Source of the DNA: Butyrivibrio fibrisolvens
GTDB lineage: Bacteria; Bacillota; Clostridia; Lachnospirales; Lachnospiraceae
Direction: 5' to 3'
Assembly (NCBI RefSeq): GCF_037113525.1
Contig: NZ_CP146963.1
Span: forward strand, 3,658,001 to 3,722,000
DNA: 64,000 bases
Below, piece after piece: positions 34,601 to 42,581 of the stretch. A program made the translations under genes and the position numbers. Positions within the stretch are counted from its first letter, which is position 1. The number at the start of each line of letters is the position of its first letter. The notes beneath the pieces are model-generated. The model was not told the DNA's origin and made no database searches. It saw nothing but the letters and a program-made list of their open reading frames with translations.

Positions 34601-35228
34601 GAATAGGAGTAAAACCTGTAAAGCCGTCAAACACGATAACGCTATCCTTTACAAGCTCTGACTTTGAAAGCCTCTTACATAAAAATGACAGAGTCTCTTC
34701 AGGTGTTACATATTTATCTTCTGTATATTCTTTAAACTTTTGATATAGAAGTCTCAGATCAGAAAGTTTACCTTTAAGCGACCTTCTGCTCTCGCAGTTA
34801 TCTATCAAAGTCTTAAGTTCATCAGGTCCTACATCATACTGCATAAGCTCTGAGATGGTTGACTTAACTTCATCTATATAGCCTGCCCTGTGCATAAATG
34901 AACCGATCACGGGAAGGTCGTCTTTATTAAGATCAGCTACATGCCTTAAGATAAGAGACTTACCGACGTCATCAAGAACAGCTTCATGACGCTTTCCTGT
35001 CTCTTCAAAGATTCTGTGGGACAGACGTCCAAATGAAAGGACATCTATGTTCATAATGCCCTGATCAGGATGCATCTTAACGATGTCCATCTGCGTCTGC
35101 ATGGTGAACTGGTCAGGCACAATAATAAGATAGTTCCTGGAACTATCTTCCCTGCTTCGTCTTATTATCTCTTCATATAATTTGTGGCTTTTACCGGACC
35201 CGGACGATCCCAAAGAAAATCTAAGCAT
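31686..35228 (-). CDS. addB: ATP-dependent helicase/nuclease AddB
   Basis: 1180 residues. N-terminal inactive-helicase-type domain with P-loop LGSSGSGKSH (residues 6-15) and a C-terminal nuclease domain ending in the iron-sulfur cysteines CTYCHFRPIC (about 1142-1151); the upstream cluster Cys lies in ECCYAHF (about 804). The IDFKSGNK segment is the nuclease D-x-K motif. Partner of AddA for double-strand break repair. The gene is divergent from the DUF3048 gene with only about 85 bp between them. Confidence 0.97.
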   Translation of the reverse strand: MLRFSLGSSGSGKSHKLYEEIIRRSREDSSRNYLIIVPDQFTMQTQMDIVKMHPDQGIMNIDVLSFGRLSHRIFEETGKRHEAVLDDVGKSLILRHVADLNKDDLPVIGSFMHRAGYIDEVKSTISELMQYDVGPDELKTLIDNCESRRSLKGKLSDLRLLYQKFKEYTEDKYVTPEETLSFLCKRLSKSELVKDSVIVFDGFTGFTPIQYRVIEELLLIASEVIVTLEMDDETDPYTNNINEQELFFLSKKTIKSLLKCEWRSCQKLDPMNTPDYDRWKEYRDEHNSDIIIKGENVRLSGNAPMAFLEQHLFRYKPDTYRSDQFPASDSIVIAGCADPSEEVRQALIFISRRIKADRDLFYRDFAIVCGDLSTYGERIKRESNTFGIPVYIDETKGLKLNPFIEYIRSALDIVRTDYSYETVFHFMRSGMMDFDDDDIDLLENYVRSLGIRGHKAWEDNFVRHPRFRKKTSDEEIVLFLEKMNLMRKELVNMISPIMESHKKSVLELSKGLYEFIKRGDAYSKLERYARYFEQQGDNVKADEYSQIYGKIMDLLDQVASLLGDEKVPIKEYMEILDAGFSEIEVGTIPQNVDTVRVGDIERSRLSDIKYLLFLGVNDTNIPKHASEGGILSDIDRQFLSSRAPDVELAPSPRQQMYIQRLYLYMNLTKPSRLLYMSYSGISADGKSMNPAYLIGKIKALFPDLKERRPAEDPIDKQIMSLEDAKTYVSEKARDYADGNLTDDDEKKFLTLYELLKKENPKAAERIKEAAFLRYQYTPLPAMLAAALYGNFLENSVSRLETFAECCYAHFVKYGLRLDERSEYDFERSDLGNVFHSALERFSVKLEEKGIEWTEFTDEQGRELLSEAIDEVTKEYGENILYSSARNKNAVDRIYRIIWRTVKTLRYQLGKGEFKPDKFELDFKEAGNLDEINIALTPSEETRIKQKMKLQGRIDRMDLAYDDENVYIKIIDFKSGNKTFNIASVYYGLQLQLVVYMNFAMAMEKKLNPDKEVVPGAVLYYHINDPIVEAEGTGNDPELINKKIIKELVSNGIINADEKVIGLLDRDMAAGATESDVINVRRKKDGGFYANSQIMEQDSYKMVSSYVRHKIREYGRRILDGDIEINPYVQGPRSACTYCHFRPICGFDMSTPGFQTRELDKLNKDDALALIKEECKKADKQ

Positions 35229-35256
35229 ACAGCCCCCGATATTATAATAATGTACT

Positions 35257-35284
35257 TTTACTATATCACACTTTTAGGTATAAT
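35257..35284 (+). promoter_or_regulatory. Promoter of the DUF3048 gene
   Basis: TTTACT (35257-35262) and a perfect TATAAT (35279-35284) are spaced 16 bp. The start codon lies 30 bp further with AGGAGG before it. Confidence 0.75.
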
Positions 35285-35313
35285 TAATTTATCTAAATAT
35301 GAGGAGGTCTATG

Positions 35314-36321
35314 ATGATTTCAAAGAAAAAACTATTACAGGCTGTATCTGTTTCTGCACTTACTGCTGTTCTTGCAATCGGTTCACTTGCTATAAACGGC
35401 ACATCTGCAAGCGCTCAGGCTGGCATTAACGAACTCACAGGAATGCCAACAACAGCTCCTGAAAATCAGCGTCCTATCGCTGTAATGATCGATAACGATA
35501 AGAGAGCTAACCCTCACTATGGTTTATCTGAGGCTGATGTTGTATATGAGATGATCAACTCAACTCACAACAACCGTGTAACACGTCTTATGGCTGTGTA
35601 CAAGGATTACAACACTGTTTCAAGAATCGGAAATATCCGTTCTACAAGACCAACTAATATCATGCTTGCAGCAGAATACAATGCTGTACTTATTCATGAT
35701 GGTGGTCCATTCTACATCTATCCTTACTTTGATGCTACAGGTCTTAACCACCTTTCAGGCGGATTCTCAAGAATCCCTAATGGTAAGGCCAGAGAATTCA
35801 CAGAATACTGCGTAGCTGGTGAAGCTGCTACAAGAATGGCTAAGGCTGGTTATCCTGCAGAGTATACACAGGCTACAAGTCAGCACTTTACATTTGGTGC
35901 TAACTCTCTTGCTGATGATGCAGGTGTAGCTCCTGCTACAAACGTATCTGTACCATTTCCACACAATTCAACACAGTTCGTATACAACGCTGCAACAAAC
36001 TCTTATGACTACTATGAGTTCGGAAGCCCTGTAGTAGACGGTGATGACAAGCAGCAGGTTTCATTTACAAATGTATTCCTTCAGGATTGTGACTTCACAC
36101 TTCTTGATCAGAACGGATACCTTGTATATAACTGCATCGGAACTAATGTTGGATATTACCTCACAGGTGGTATGGTAATCCCTGTAACATGGGTTAAGAC
36201 AACTTTCGAAGGAGCTACAAAGTTCTACACATTAGATGGTGCTGAGCTTGTAGTTAATCCAGGAAAGACCTACATTGCACTTGTTCCTTCAGATGCATGG
36301 GCTAAGGTTGGTATTCAGTAA
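35314..36321 (+). CDS. Exported DUF3048 (YerB-like) protein
   Basis: 335 residues. Of two adjacent ATGs the second (35314) has ideal spacing to GGAGG. A signal peptide is clear: ISKKK, then a hydrophobic core to about residue 30, with probable cleavage after SASA. Unlike Bacillus YerB there is no lipobox cysteine, so the protein is secreted, not lipid-anchored. Family motifs: RPIAVMIDND, GLSEADVVYEM, RIGNIRSTRP and the GGPFYIYPYF region. The molecular function of the family is unknown. Monocistronic. Confidence 0.92.
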   Translation: MISKKKLLQAVSVSALTAVLAIGSLAINGTSASAQAGINELTGMPTTAPENQRPIAVMIDNDKRANPHYGLSEADVVYEMINSTHNNRVTRLMAVYKDYNTVSRIGNIRSTRPTNIMLAAEYNAVLIHDGGPFYIYPYFDATGLNHLSGGFSRIPNGKAREFTEYCVAGEAATRMAKAGYPAEYTQATSQHFTFGANSLADDAGVAPATNVSVPFPHNSTQFVYNAATNSYDYYEFGSPVVDGDDKQQVSFTNVFLQDCDFTLLDQNGYLVYNCIGTNVGYYLTGGMVIPVTWVKTTFEGATKFYTLDGAELVVNPGKTYIALVPSDAWAKVGIQ

Positions 36322-36330
36322 AAGTAAATA

Positions 36331-36364
36331 AAAAGAGTGGCGGGATTTCCTGCCGCTCTTTTAA
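36331..36364 (+). terminator. Terminator after the DUF3048 gene
   Basis: GAGTGGCGGGA-TTT-CCTGCCGCTC followed by TTTT. Confidence 0.9.
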
Positions 36365-36384
36365 AATGATTAGGAGGAGATGAT

Positions 36385-36849
36385 ATGTTTTGTCCAAAAT
36401 GTGGCAGTAATCTGCCAGAAGATTCAGCTTTTTGTCCCAAATGCGGGTACAAGTTGCCAGTAGATAATACTACTCAGCAACAGGTTCATTATGGGAACGT
36501 AACACAAACTCAGCAACCGGCATATAGTCAAAGCCAGTTCACAGACTCTAATAGTTATTCTACTCAGGCACCTATGTATAGCCAGTATGGTCAGAATAAC
36601 CAGAACACCAAACCCAAAGTAAATGATAAAGATTTTAACAAAATCATCTGGAGACTGGTTGGCGGCATAGTATTACTTATTTACGGACTTGTGACACTTT
36701 CAAGATACATGAAATATTATGAATGGTTCGGGAGTTATTGGTCTGATGAAGATTATTTCTATTATATGATTCTTCCATTTGCTGCGATAATTATCAGTAT
36801 CTGGGCAATCGTTTCTTCAATTACCAAATATCACAAGATTAATCATTAA
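36385..36849 (+). CDS. Zinc-ribbon membrane protein
   Basis: 154 residues. N-terminal zinc ribbon with two CPKCG knuckles (FCPKCGSN and FCPKCGYK, residues 2-22), a Gln/Ser/Tyr-rich flexible linker (about 28-85), then two membrane helices (about 95-112 and 128-147). This architecture is common in Lachnospiraceae, but a function is not established. The ATG follows TTAGGAGGAGATG. Confidence 0.85.
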   Translation: MFCPKCGSNLPEDSAFCPKCGYKLPVDNTTQQQVHYGNVTQTQQPAYSQSQFTDSNSYSTQAPMYSQYGQNNQNTKPKVNDKDFNKIIWRLVGGIVLLIYGLVTLSRYMKYYEWFGSYWSDEDYFYYMILPFAAIIISIWAIVSSITKYHKINH

Positions 36850-37162
36850 CTAATAATTCTCCCCATGAACGTAAGTCGGTGTCGGGCCTACCCGTATAAG
36901 CCAAAAGTATTTATCGAGCAAAGAATATAGCAGCATATACAGTCAATGCATCATATGAAATCGAATGTGATTTGTGATTTTGTAATTATAATGCGATTTT
37001 GATGTTTTTGATTTTTGATATAAGTATAGTTATTTGCTACATTACTGCTCAAAATTCGCGTATATAGAAACTGTAAACATTATTTTTTTCGTAAATTGAT
37101 TGAGCATATAAGCTTGTTTGATCAATATTTACAATTCTTGTAAAATTATGGAGGAAAACTAT

Positions 37163-37411
37163 ATGAGTAACAAAAGTTTGTCATCACTAATCGAAATTAT
37201 CTTAGGAGCAATTGGACTTTTTTATGGTATATTTACGATATCTAATGATACTTCAGGCTTATTTAGATATACATATACTCCCCCATTTACACAACATGAA
37301 TTATTTGTTATTGCAATTACTATATGTTCAGCGATAATTCTTTTGCTTGGAATTATCAAAATGAAGAAAGAAAATAGTAACAGCAATAATAATGGAGATA
37401 TGGCAGCTTGA
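37163..37411 (+). CDS. Small two-helix membrane protein
   Basis: 82 residues from the ATG at 37163, which follows GGAGG by 9 nt; an earlier ATG overlaps that site. Two membrane helices (about residues 6-25 and 45-65) and an Asn/Ser-rich hydrophilic tail. No family recognised. Its AT-rich, asparagine-rich composition differs from the housekeeping genes nearby. Confidence 0.65.
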   Translation: MSNKSLSSLIEIILGAIGLFYGIFTISNDTSGLFRYTYTPPFTQHELFVIAITICSAIILLLGIIKMKKENSNSNNNGDMAA

Positions 37412-37501
37412 AATATGACATATGTAATTAGCCAGAGTTTTCTATAAATTTTTTAAACTACAAAACATCCTACATTAGAATTTGATTCTCTTTTTCATCT
37501 G

Positions 37502-37553
37502 GGAAGTTTTAGTCATTAACAAAAAATGATTCCAAAACTAAACTAAAACTTCC
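37502..37553. other. Hairpin downstream of the small membrane protein
   Basis: GGAAGTTTTAG pairs with CTAAAACTTCC across a 30-nt loop. No T-run, so a weak terminator at best. Confidence 0.4.
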
Positions 37554-37575
37554 ATGTTAAATTTGTAAAAACACC

Positions 37576-37604
37576 TTGCACTTTTTTATCCAATCGTGTA
37601 TATT
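37576..37604 (+). promoter_or_regulatory. Promoter of the ZTP riboswitch transcript
   Basis: TTGCAC (37576-37581) and TATATT (37599-37604) are spaced 17 bp, so transcription would begin right at the aptamer at about 37611. Confidence 0.6.
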
Positions 37605-37609
37605 TGAGG

Positions 37610-37697
37610 TGCTGTACAACTGGCGGAATAAAGTGGCACTAAGCCATGGGGAGTACAGTCTTAGTTTTGAATTATGTCGACCGCCTGGGCAACCTGT
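37610..37697 (+). ncRNA. ZTP (pfl) riboswitch aptamer without a downstream gene
   Basis: P1 is CTGTAC (37612-37617) with GTACAG (37652-37657). Between them are the conserved CTGGCGGA and the P2 stem TGGC/GCCA followed by TGGGGA. The hallmark CCGCCTGGGCA lies at 37681-37691 after a 22-nt linker. This matches the known pfl consensus, which binds ZTP/ZMP and turns on purine or folate genes when one-carbon units run short. Downstream on the plus strand there is no gene; the next gene is on the opposite strand. Confidence 0.92.
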
Positions 37698-37723
37698 TAT
37701 TAGGATGCTCAGGCGGTCTTTTT
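37679..37723 (+). terminator. Terminator of the ZTP riboswitch expression platform
   Basis: GACCGCCTG (37679-37687) pairs with CAGGCGGTC (37710-37718), followed by TTTTT. The left arm overlaps the ZTP-binding CCGCC segment, so ligand binding and termination exclude each other, the standard ON-switch layout. Confidence 0.92.
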
Positions 37724-37745
37724 ATTTCTATTTTTCTGAATTATA

Positions 37746-37760
37746 TCGAAAACGTTTACT
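37746..37760. promoter_or_regulatory. cre-like palindrome after the orphan riboswitch
   Basis: TCGAAAACGTTTACT matches the core of CcpA/LacI-family sites (GAAAACGTTTAC). It lies 23 bp beyond the terminator with no gene on that strand. Weak evidence. Confidence 0.3.
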
Positions 37761-37822
37761 TATTTAAAGCACTTTCACATAGACTTGCTTAAGATTAACA
37801 TCGAATTTCTAAGTCCGTTATT

Positions 37823-38473
37823 TCACTTCATTGCTCTTAAGGTATGAGTCGCTTCCCAGCTATTAAGTTCTTCAACCTGTGTGAATCCGGCAGCAAGAAG
37901 AGCTTCCTTTTCATGTTCAACGGTTAATGGCGTATCGTAATGATAGAATACATCATCAGATAAATTCTGCTCCTGCCTTATTCGTAGAAGTTCTTGTCTT
38001 AAAAATGCTTCTTGCTCATCCTGATCAGCAAAGTAATCAGTAAGCAAAAAGTATCCGCCAGACTTAAGCGATTTTCTAAGCTTTATGTACAGTGGTATTT
38101 TTTCTTCTTTGGTAAAATGATGTAGCGATTCTACAGAAACAGCTGCATCGAATATTTCTTCACCGAAAGGAATTTCGAAATAAGATCCACAAATCGTAGT
38201 TATATCTTTATCCTGAAATTTTGCCTTAAGTGAATCAAGCATAGCCTTAGTCAGATCAATTCCTGTAACTTTAGCAGATGGATTTATAGAAAAGAATTCT
38301 TCTAATTCAAGGCCTGTGCCACATCCTAAATCCAGGACATTAGCATTTTTCTCTTTGGGCAAAAGCGATGCAGTATACTTATAAAATAAATCTGCCCCTT
38401 CAATATTGTTCTTCATATGCTCGTCATATCCATTAACGCGAGCTGTGAAGAAATCATCCATTTTTTCAAGCAT
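37823..38473 (-). CDS. Class I SAM-dependent methyltransferase
   Basis: 216 residues. SAM-binding motif I LDLGCGTGLE (about 47-56), motif II VTGIDLTKAML, and the FDAAVSVESLHHF segment of the Methyltransf_25/11 type. Substrate not predictable. The C-terminal part (EHEKEALLAAGFTQVEELNSWEATHTLRA) is typical of small-molecule methyltransferases of gut Clostridia. It is transcribed toward the orphan ZTP riboswitch. Confidence 0.92.
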   Translation of the reverse strand: MLEKMDDFFTARVNGYDEHMKNNIEGADLFYKYTASLLPKEKNANVLDLGCGTGLELEEFFSINPSAKVTGIDLTKAMLDSLKAKFQDKDITTICGSYFEIPFGEEIFDAAVSVESLHHFTKEEKIPLYIKLRKSLKSGGYFLLTDYFADQDEQEAFLRQELLRIRQEQNLSDDVFYHYDTPLTVEHEKEALLAAGFTQVEELNSWEATHTLRAMK

Positions 38474-38548
38474 TTGATATATTCTCCCCTGTAATCTCCC
38501 TAAATTGAATTTTGCTTAATGCTTTCAATATCGAGCATTTTCTGAAAA

Positions 38549-39181
38549 TCATTTCTGTAATTCGATATATTCTATAATTCTTGCTTTCTGTTCATCGGTT
38601 ACTATGCCGTCTTCTTCCAAGAGTTGTCTGCATTTTTCTAATTTACCATTTGCGCACAAGACAGCTGCTATGCAACACCCATAAGCGTTATGCCTTATGA
38701 CGTCAAAGCCCTCGCGATTGTATCTCCTATTTTTATCAAAGTATGCTTCTACTTTATCCAGAGAATCATATTTATCAAAAAAAGGAAGCGCATAATCAGC
38801 AAAATCTTTATATATAAGCTCAGCGTGGTCATTCATTGGATTTTTCGAACTATATTTGTAACGAAATGAATCGCTTCTAGGAACAAGCGTATACAGTCCT
38901 TTACTCCCTGTTCCAAAGCGTCTTTCGCGATCATCATATTCTTTTCCCATAAATAGACAATGTAATTCATCTACCTTCTGATATCTAAAAGAAAGTGTGG
39001 GATACATAGAATAATTAGTTCCCGGAAGTCCGCGATCCCTGGTATATGAAAAAGAGAAATACTGCTCGCAATTGTTTACTTTACGCCAAAAAACACCGGT
39101 TCTCTTTTTCTTAAAACCAGATGAATTCATATTATCTATTAATAGACTGGTTAAAGCCTTGTTCATTTCACTAGGTGTCAT
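38549..39181 (-). CDS. DUF4304-like protein
   Basis: 210 residues from the ATG at 39179-39181, which follows TTGAGGATTAAA; a TTG four codons upstream is a less likely start. The N-terminal GFKKKRTGVFWRK resembles DUF4304 (GFKKKGRTFYR). No membrane segment or signal peptide. The C-terminus is helical. Genes of this family often sit among immunity-like and other small accessory genes, which fits the neighbourhood. Family call is tentative. Confidence 0.6.
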   Translation of the reverse strand: MTPSEMNKALTSLLIDNMNSSGFKKKRTGVFWRKVNNCEQYFSFSYTRDRGLPGTNYSMYPTLSFRYQKVDELHCLFMGKEYDDRERRFGTGSKGLYTLVPRSDSFRYKYSSKNPMNDHAELIYKDFADYALPFFDKYDSLDKVEAYFDKNRRYNREGFDVIRHNAYGCCIAAVLCANGKLEKCRQLLEEDGIVTDEQKARIIEYIELQK

Positions 39182-39195
39182 TTTAATCCTCAATA

Positions 39196-39360
39196 CTAAT
39201 TAATAACAAAAATATATCTGGCCATCTTTTGAGAAAAAACTTCAAAAGAAACATTTGCATAATCAGTCTGACTTACCAAAAGCTGAAGCCATTCTTCGTT
39301 ATTTTCCTCTTTGAACATATTCTCGTATTTTATAGCGACTTCTCTTTTCCTCCGAAGCAT
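39196..39360 (-). CDS. Small ORF (54 aa), possible gene remnant
   Basis: An open frame from the ATG at 39358-39360 to TAG at 39196 encodes MLRRKREVAIKYENMF and so on, with natural-looking codon use. No good ribosome binding site is visible. It may be a small gene or the tail of a decayed one. Confidence 0.35.
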   Translation of the reverse strand: MLRRKREVAIKYENMFKEENNEEWLQLLVSQTDYANVSFEVFSQKMARYIFVIN

Positions 39361-39392
39361 ATCGTATGATTCTTCACTATTTTATATTCAAC

Positions 39393-40079
39393 TTAAAAGA
39401 AATCACACTGCAAAATCCAATCATCTTTGGCCTTGTTGTAAAAGAAATAGAAGCTTCCATTATCAACTACGTTGAGCCCAGCCTTTGGGTCTGATGAAAT
39501 TTGGAATACAAAATCATACTCTTTATCCCAGTCTCCAGGCTGAATGTACGCCGGATATCCACCAACTTTGTGCATTGAATAATCATTTATGTGGATATCA
39601 TCGTAGTAGTCGATTCCCTCGCTTCTTTCAAGCTCACTTACAGCATCCTCAAGGTCTGGATCCATGCCGCCATCCCACTGCGGGCAGTCATCTTCCACAA
39701 GCTGTGGAACTAGTGGAAATGCTTTTATCTTGTCCATCACAAGATCACACTGTTTAAGGTCTTCAAGAGAATCGTACATCTGCACTTTGAAATAGCCATC
39801 CATATTATCAAGATGTTCCATAATATTAGGTGAAATAAAGATATTACAAAGCTTAATCCCCTCAATCTGAGCTGGAACCCACTCAAGATTTTCTGTAAAA
39901 ACAGACGCCAGTGGCAGCATTGTCGTACCATCAACATCCTTTGGAATCTCATCACTTTCTCTTTTCCATTTAATCGCACCTATCCAGCTCTCACCAAGCT
40001 CGGATGTTGGTCTCGTTCCCCCTGTTTGAAAGATTATTGCTTTTTTCTGTAGTTTTGTTTTTAATTCTTCGAGTGTCAT
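39393..40079 (-). CDS. Hypothetical protein, possibly YwqG/DUF1963-like
   Basis: 228 residues, soluble, acidic, rich in Trp and Tyr. Pattern TGGTRPTSELGESWIGAIKW, then TTMLPLASVF and a C-terminal VGGYPAYIQPGDW ... FVFQISSDP resembles the DUF1963/YwqG fold, whose members also have a GG-x-P-x-x-Q segment. Function unknown. Tandem position with the DUF4304-like and DUF218 genes on the same strand. Confidence 0.6.
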   Translation of the reverse strand: MTLEELKTKLQKKAIIFQTGGTRPTSELGESWIGAIKWKRESDEIPKDVDGTTMLPLASVFTENLEWVPAQIEGIKLCNIFISPNIMEHLDNMDGYFKVQMYDSLEDLKQCDLVMDKIKAFPLVPQLVEDDCPQWDGGMDPDLEDAVSELERSEGIDYYDDIHINDYSMHKVGGYPAYIQPGDWDKEYDFVFQISSDPKAGLNVVDNGSFYFFYNKAKDDWILQCDFF

Positions 40080-40139
40080 CGTTGCTCCTTAATAATTGTA
40101 ATATAACTCACTATCACTTTTGTTATGATATTTTCACAA

Positions 40140-40736
40140 TCAAATCTCAAAATCTGGAAACAGACCATTATTGACGCAATTAATGATCTTAATAACCTCG
40201 CTTGTTGCTCTTTTCCTGCCTTCTTCACTTTCCATCCAATTTCCACGTCTTGTGTTATTGTCATCAGCAGGACATGGGATAACCCTTATATGGTCAGGAA
40301 AGAGATACTTAGCAATTGCTAGGCTCCTTCGCATGTGGTAAGTAGTAGTCACAAGCAGAACCTTCTCTATCCTGTTTAACCAAAAAGCTCTCTGAAGTTC
40401 CAGCATGGAACATAACATGTTTTCAACTGTATTTTGGGATTTATTCTCTATAATAATATCTTCAGCTTTCACACCTAATGCTATAGCTTTATCACGCATA
40501 TCATCAGCATGTCCTTTATCTGCACCATTAACGATTCCTCCAGATAAAAGAATCTTTGAAGCACGCATATCGTTATAAGCTTTCACTGCAATAGGCACTC
40601 TATATAGCGATGCCTTTATACTGCCAAGAACTATGATACAATCTGCATTTTCTCCTGTATCTTCAATACCTTCAAACAACACTCGGTCTATTATTTCATC
40701 TGTCAAATTATCAAATGTCAGTTCTGATATATGCAT
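40140..40736 (-). CDS. YdcF/ElyC family protein (DUF218)
   Basis: 198 residues without a membrane anchor. DUF218 signatures: CIIVLGS near residue 33, SKILLSGG near 60, ENKSQNTVENM near 98 and VTTTYHMRRSL near 128. The fold binds nucleotide-like ligands; E. coli YdcF binds SAM, ElyC acts in envelope synthesis. No membrane helix, so YdcF-like is more likely. Confidence 0.88.
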   Translation of the reverse strand: MHISELTFDNLTDEIIDRVLFEGIEDTGENADCIIVLGSIKASLYRVPIAVKAYNDMRASKILLSGGIVNGADKGHADDMRDKAIALGVKAEDIIIENKSQNTVENMLCSMLELQRAFWLNRIEKVLLVTTTYHMRRSLAIAKYLFPDHIRVIPCPADDNNTRRGNWMESEEGRKRATSEVIKIINCVNNGLFPDFEI

Positions 40737-40787
40737 TTAGTTTTGTTCCTCAAAAAAATATAGTTGTTAGCATGGTTGTCAGCCTCC

Positions 40788-41153
40788 TTATAATTCCTGC
40801 CATTTTATACAATCCGGTCTGCTGCCTGTTTCAAGAAATGTGCGAATGCAGGCATATGCATCATCAGCGCTTACAATAGCTGTCGCTTCGGGACTCCACT
40901 CTTCTCCACCAGCCATAAAGCTTACTTCTTCATGGTTGTCAGCGTTATAAGACAACCACATTTCCCCTGCTTCATCTTGATAAAAATTCAAAGCAGCATA
41001 CTCTCCGAATATCCAGACAACCAAGCAGGGATACTTATCATCAAGGCTGATCCAAATATCATTCTTATCTGATAATTTGGATTTTACTATATCTATTGCT
41101 TCATCTACTGTTTCAAAAGCGTAATCTCCATTATTAGCACTTATTAGTCCCAT
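40788..41153 (-). CDS. Imm1-like putative immunity protein
   Basis: 121 residues, very acidic. The pattern FGEYAALNFYQDEAGEMWLSYN, then GGEEWSPEATAIVSADDAYACIRTFLETGSRPDCIKWQEL resembles the Imm1 family, which ends with a helix, G-x-x-P and W. Imm1 proteins neutralise deaminase or nuclease toxins. No toxin gene is adjacent, so if correct it is an orphan immunity gene. Family call is by pattern only. Confidence 0.5.
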   Translation of the reverse strand: MGLISANNGDYAFETVDEAIDIVKSKLSDKNDIWISLDDKYPCLVVWIFGEYAALNFYQDEAGEMWLSYNADNHEEVSFMAGGEEWSPEATAIVSADDAYACIRTFLETGSRPDCIKWQEL

Positions 41154-41226
41154 AAAGTCTCCCTAGTGATATATAATTCACTCCAAGCTGGGCAATGTCA
41201 TTTTTTCACCATTTTATATTCACTCT

Positions 41227-41264
41227 ATTTTAGAAAAGTGGTCGTGATACCATTTTTCTAAAAT
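41227..41264. terminator. 16-bp hairpin downstream of the CPBP protease gene
   Basis: ATTTTAGAAAAGTGGT pairs with ACCATTTTTCTAAAAT with one G-T pair and a 6-nt loop. It lies 28 bp after the CPBP stop codon. Confidence 0.7.
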
Positions 41265-41291
41265 AGTATCACATCTCCCTAGGAAGCGTGC

Positions 41292-42077
41292 CTATGCCAC
41301 GCTTTGTTTCTCACGTCCAAAATTTCTACTCCTAACCAGCAAAAACACCGAAAGTACAGGAAGAAATATCATAAAGATAAACATCACTGCTACTGCACCT
41401 TCCGGATTGCCGGATAAAACTGTAATAATGTATCCGCAGAATAGGTTAAACAGGCCATGAAGAATCATGCATGGCCAAAGCTTCCCGGTCTTTATCCTAA
41501 TATATCCCCAAACCAGAGCGACAATGAAAGTTCCAAACATCTGAGGAATACCTTGGGATATAGCATGTGGAATTGCAAAAAAGATTGCTGAGATAATGAT
41601 TACTTCTTTTGAGCCAAGTATCAGAAGCCTTTCAAGAATCATTTTTCTAAAAAGAAGTTCCTCGAAAATCGGATTGAACACCAAAAGCAAAGCTGCATAG
41701 AACAACCAGTTCTTTCCAAAGAGATCTGCAGACATACTGCTGCCAACGTTTCCGCCAAGCATTCTGATAATGATGTTAATGACCGTAATAACCGGTATAG
41801 ACAGTCCAAGCTGAATTATCAGGCTTTTTAGTAGTAACGCGCTAGTTACAGGGATTTCAGCCTTAGGCATTACCTTTTCCATCCTACCTGTAACCGCCAG
41901 GAATCCGGCAAGTCCCAAAGTATAAGGAACGATCATACTGCTCAAAATCAGTATTACAATATCCGGTATTCCCTCAGGAAGCTTATGTACCAAAATTCTT
42001 GAAAACGCCATTGTGATCAAAAACCACACTACAAGTCCCAAAGAAACTCTTAACACGGCTATACTATTCTTCTTCAT
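41292..42077 (-). CDS. CPBP family intramembrane metalloprotease
   Basis: 261 residues from an ATG overlapping the DUF3021 gene by 14 bp. Seven or eight membrane helices. CPBP (CAAX protease and bacteriocin-processing) motifs: EELLFR near residue 137, FAIPHA near 166 and HGLFN near 205, giving the Glu, Glu, His and His/Asn metal site. Family members process bacteriocins or confer self-immunity. Third gene of the LytTR-DUF3021-CPBP unit. Confidence 0.92.
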   Translation of the reverse strand: MKKNSIAVLRVSLGLVVWFLITMAFSRILVHKLPEGIPDIVILILSSMIVPYTLGLAGFLAVTGRMEKVMPKAEIPVTSALLLKSLIIQLGLSIPVITVINIIIRMLGGNVGSSMSADLFGKNWLFYAALLLVFNPIFEELLFRKMILERLLILGSKEVIIISAIFFAIPHAISQGIPQMFGTFIVALVWGYIRIKTGKLWPCMILHGLFNLFCGYIITVLSGNPEGAVAVMFIFMIFLPVLSVFLLVRSRNFGREKQSVA

Positions 42078-42579
42078 CCCACTTCTGCTCCTTTCGAAAT
42101 TCCAAAAGAGCATCGTTCATACGGTCTGTCCTTGCTTTTATCACATAATAACTTATTATCTGTGTAATAGAAAAAACCAAAAGAAAAATCAGAGCAAATA
42201 TCAGAAGATTAGGGAAGGCTGGCAATATCTGCTCATTATGTCTTGAAACATCCATTGCAAATATCAAAGACACCGCCAGAAATAATGGCATAAAAATGAG
42301 ATTTTTCACGATAAAAGGTTTTCCCATTGCCCATTTGCTTGAATCCGCAAGAATCCTAAAAAACATTATAATTCCCAGTACAAAGAAAGTGACCCAGAGC
42401 TTTATTAGTGCAACAGGTTCAAAATAAGCTCCTTCAAAAGCAAAAACAATCCCAACGAACAATGCTGTTATGGAAAAAAATATGGCAGCTCTTGAAAGAC
42501 TTTTTTGAACGGCTATCTTAATCCTGGTTCTATCTATAAGGTTCTTTTCTCTCACATATCCCATTTTCTCATTTTTCAT
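42064..42579 (-). CDS. DUF3021 family membrane protein
   Basis: 171 residues from the ATG at 42577-42579, just 2 bp after the LytTR stop. Four membrane helices are visible (about 25-45, 55-75, 85-105 and 120-140), then a charged tail FRKEQKWDEEE. DUF3021 proteins are almost always encoded directly after a LytTR regulator and are thought to control it at the membrane. The arrangement here is exactly that. Confidence 0.88.
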   Translation of the reverse strand: MKNEKMGYVREKNLIDRTRIKIAVQKSLSRAAIFFSITALFVGIVFAFEGAYFEPVALIKLWVTFFVLGIIMFFRILADSSKWAMGKPFIVKNLIFMPLFLAVSLIFAMDVSRHNEQILPAFPNLLIFALIFLLVFSITQIISYYVIKARTDRMNDALLEFRKEQKWDEEE

Positions 42580-42581
42580 AA

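Noticed and set aside
37576..37767. 63-aa plus-strand ORF over the ZTP riboswitch
   Set aside because: It covers the promoter, aptamer and terminator; conserved RNA elements explain the sequence and there is no ribosome binding site.
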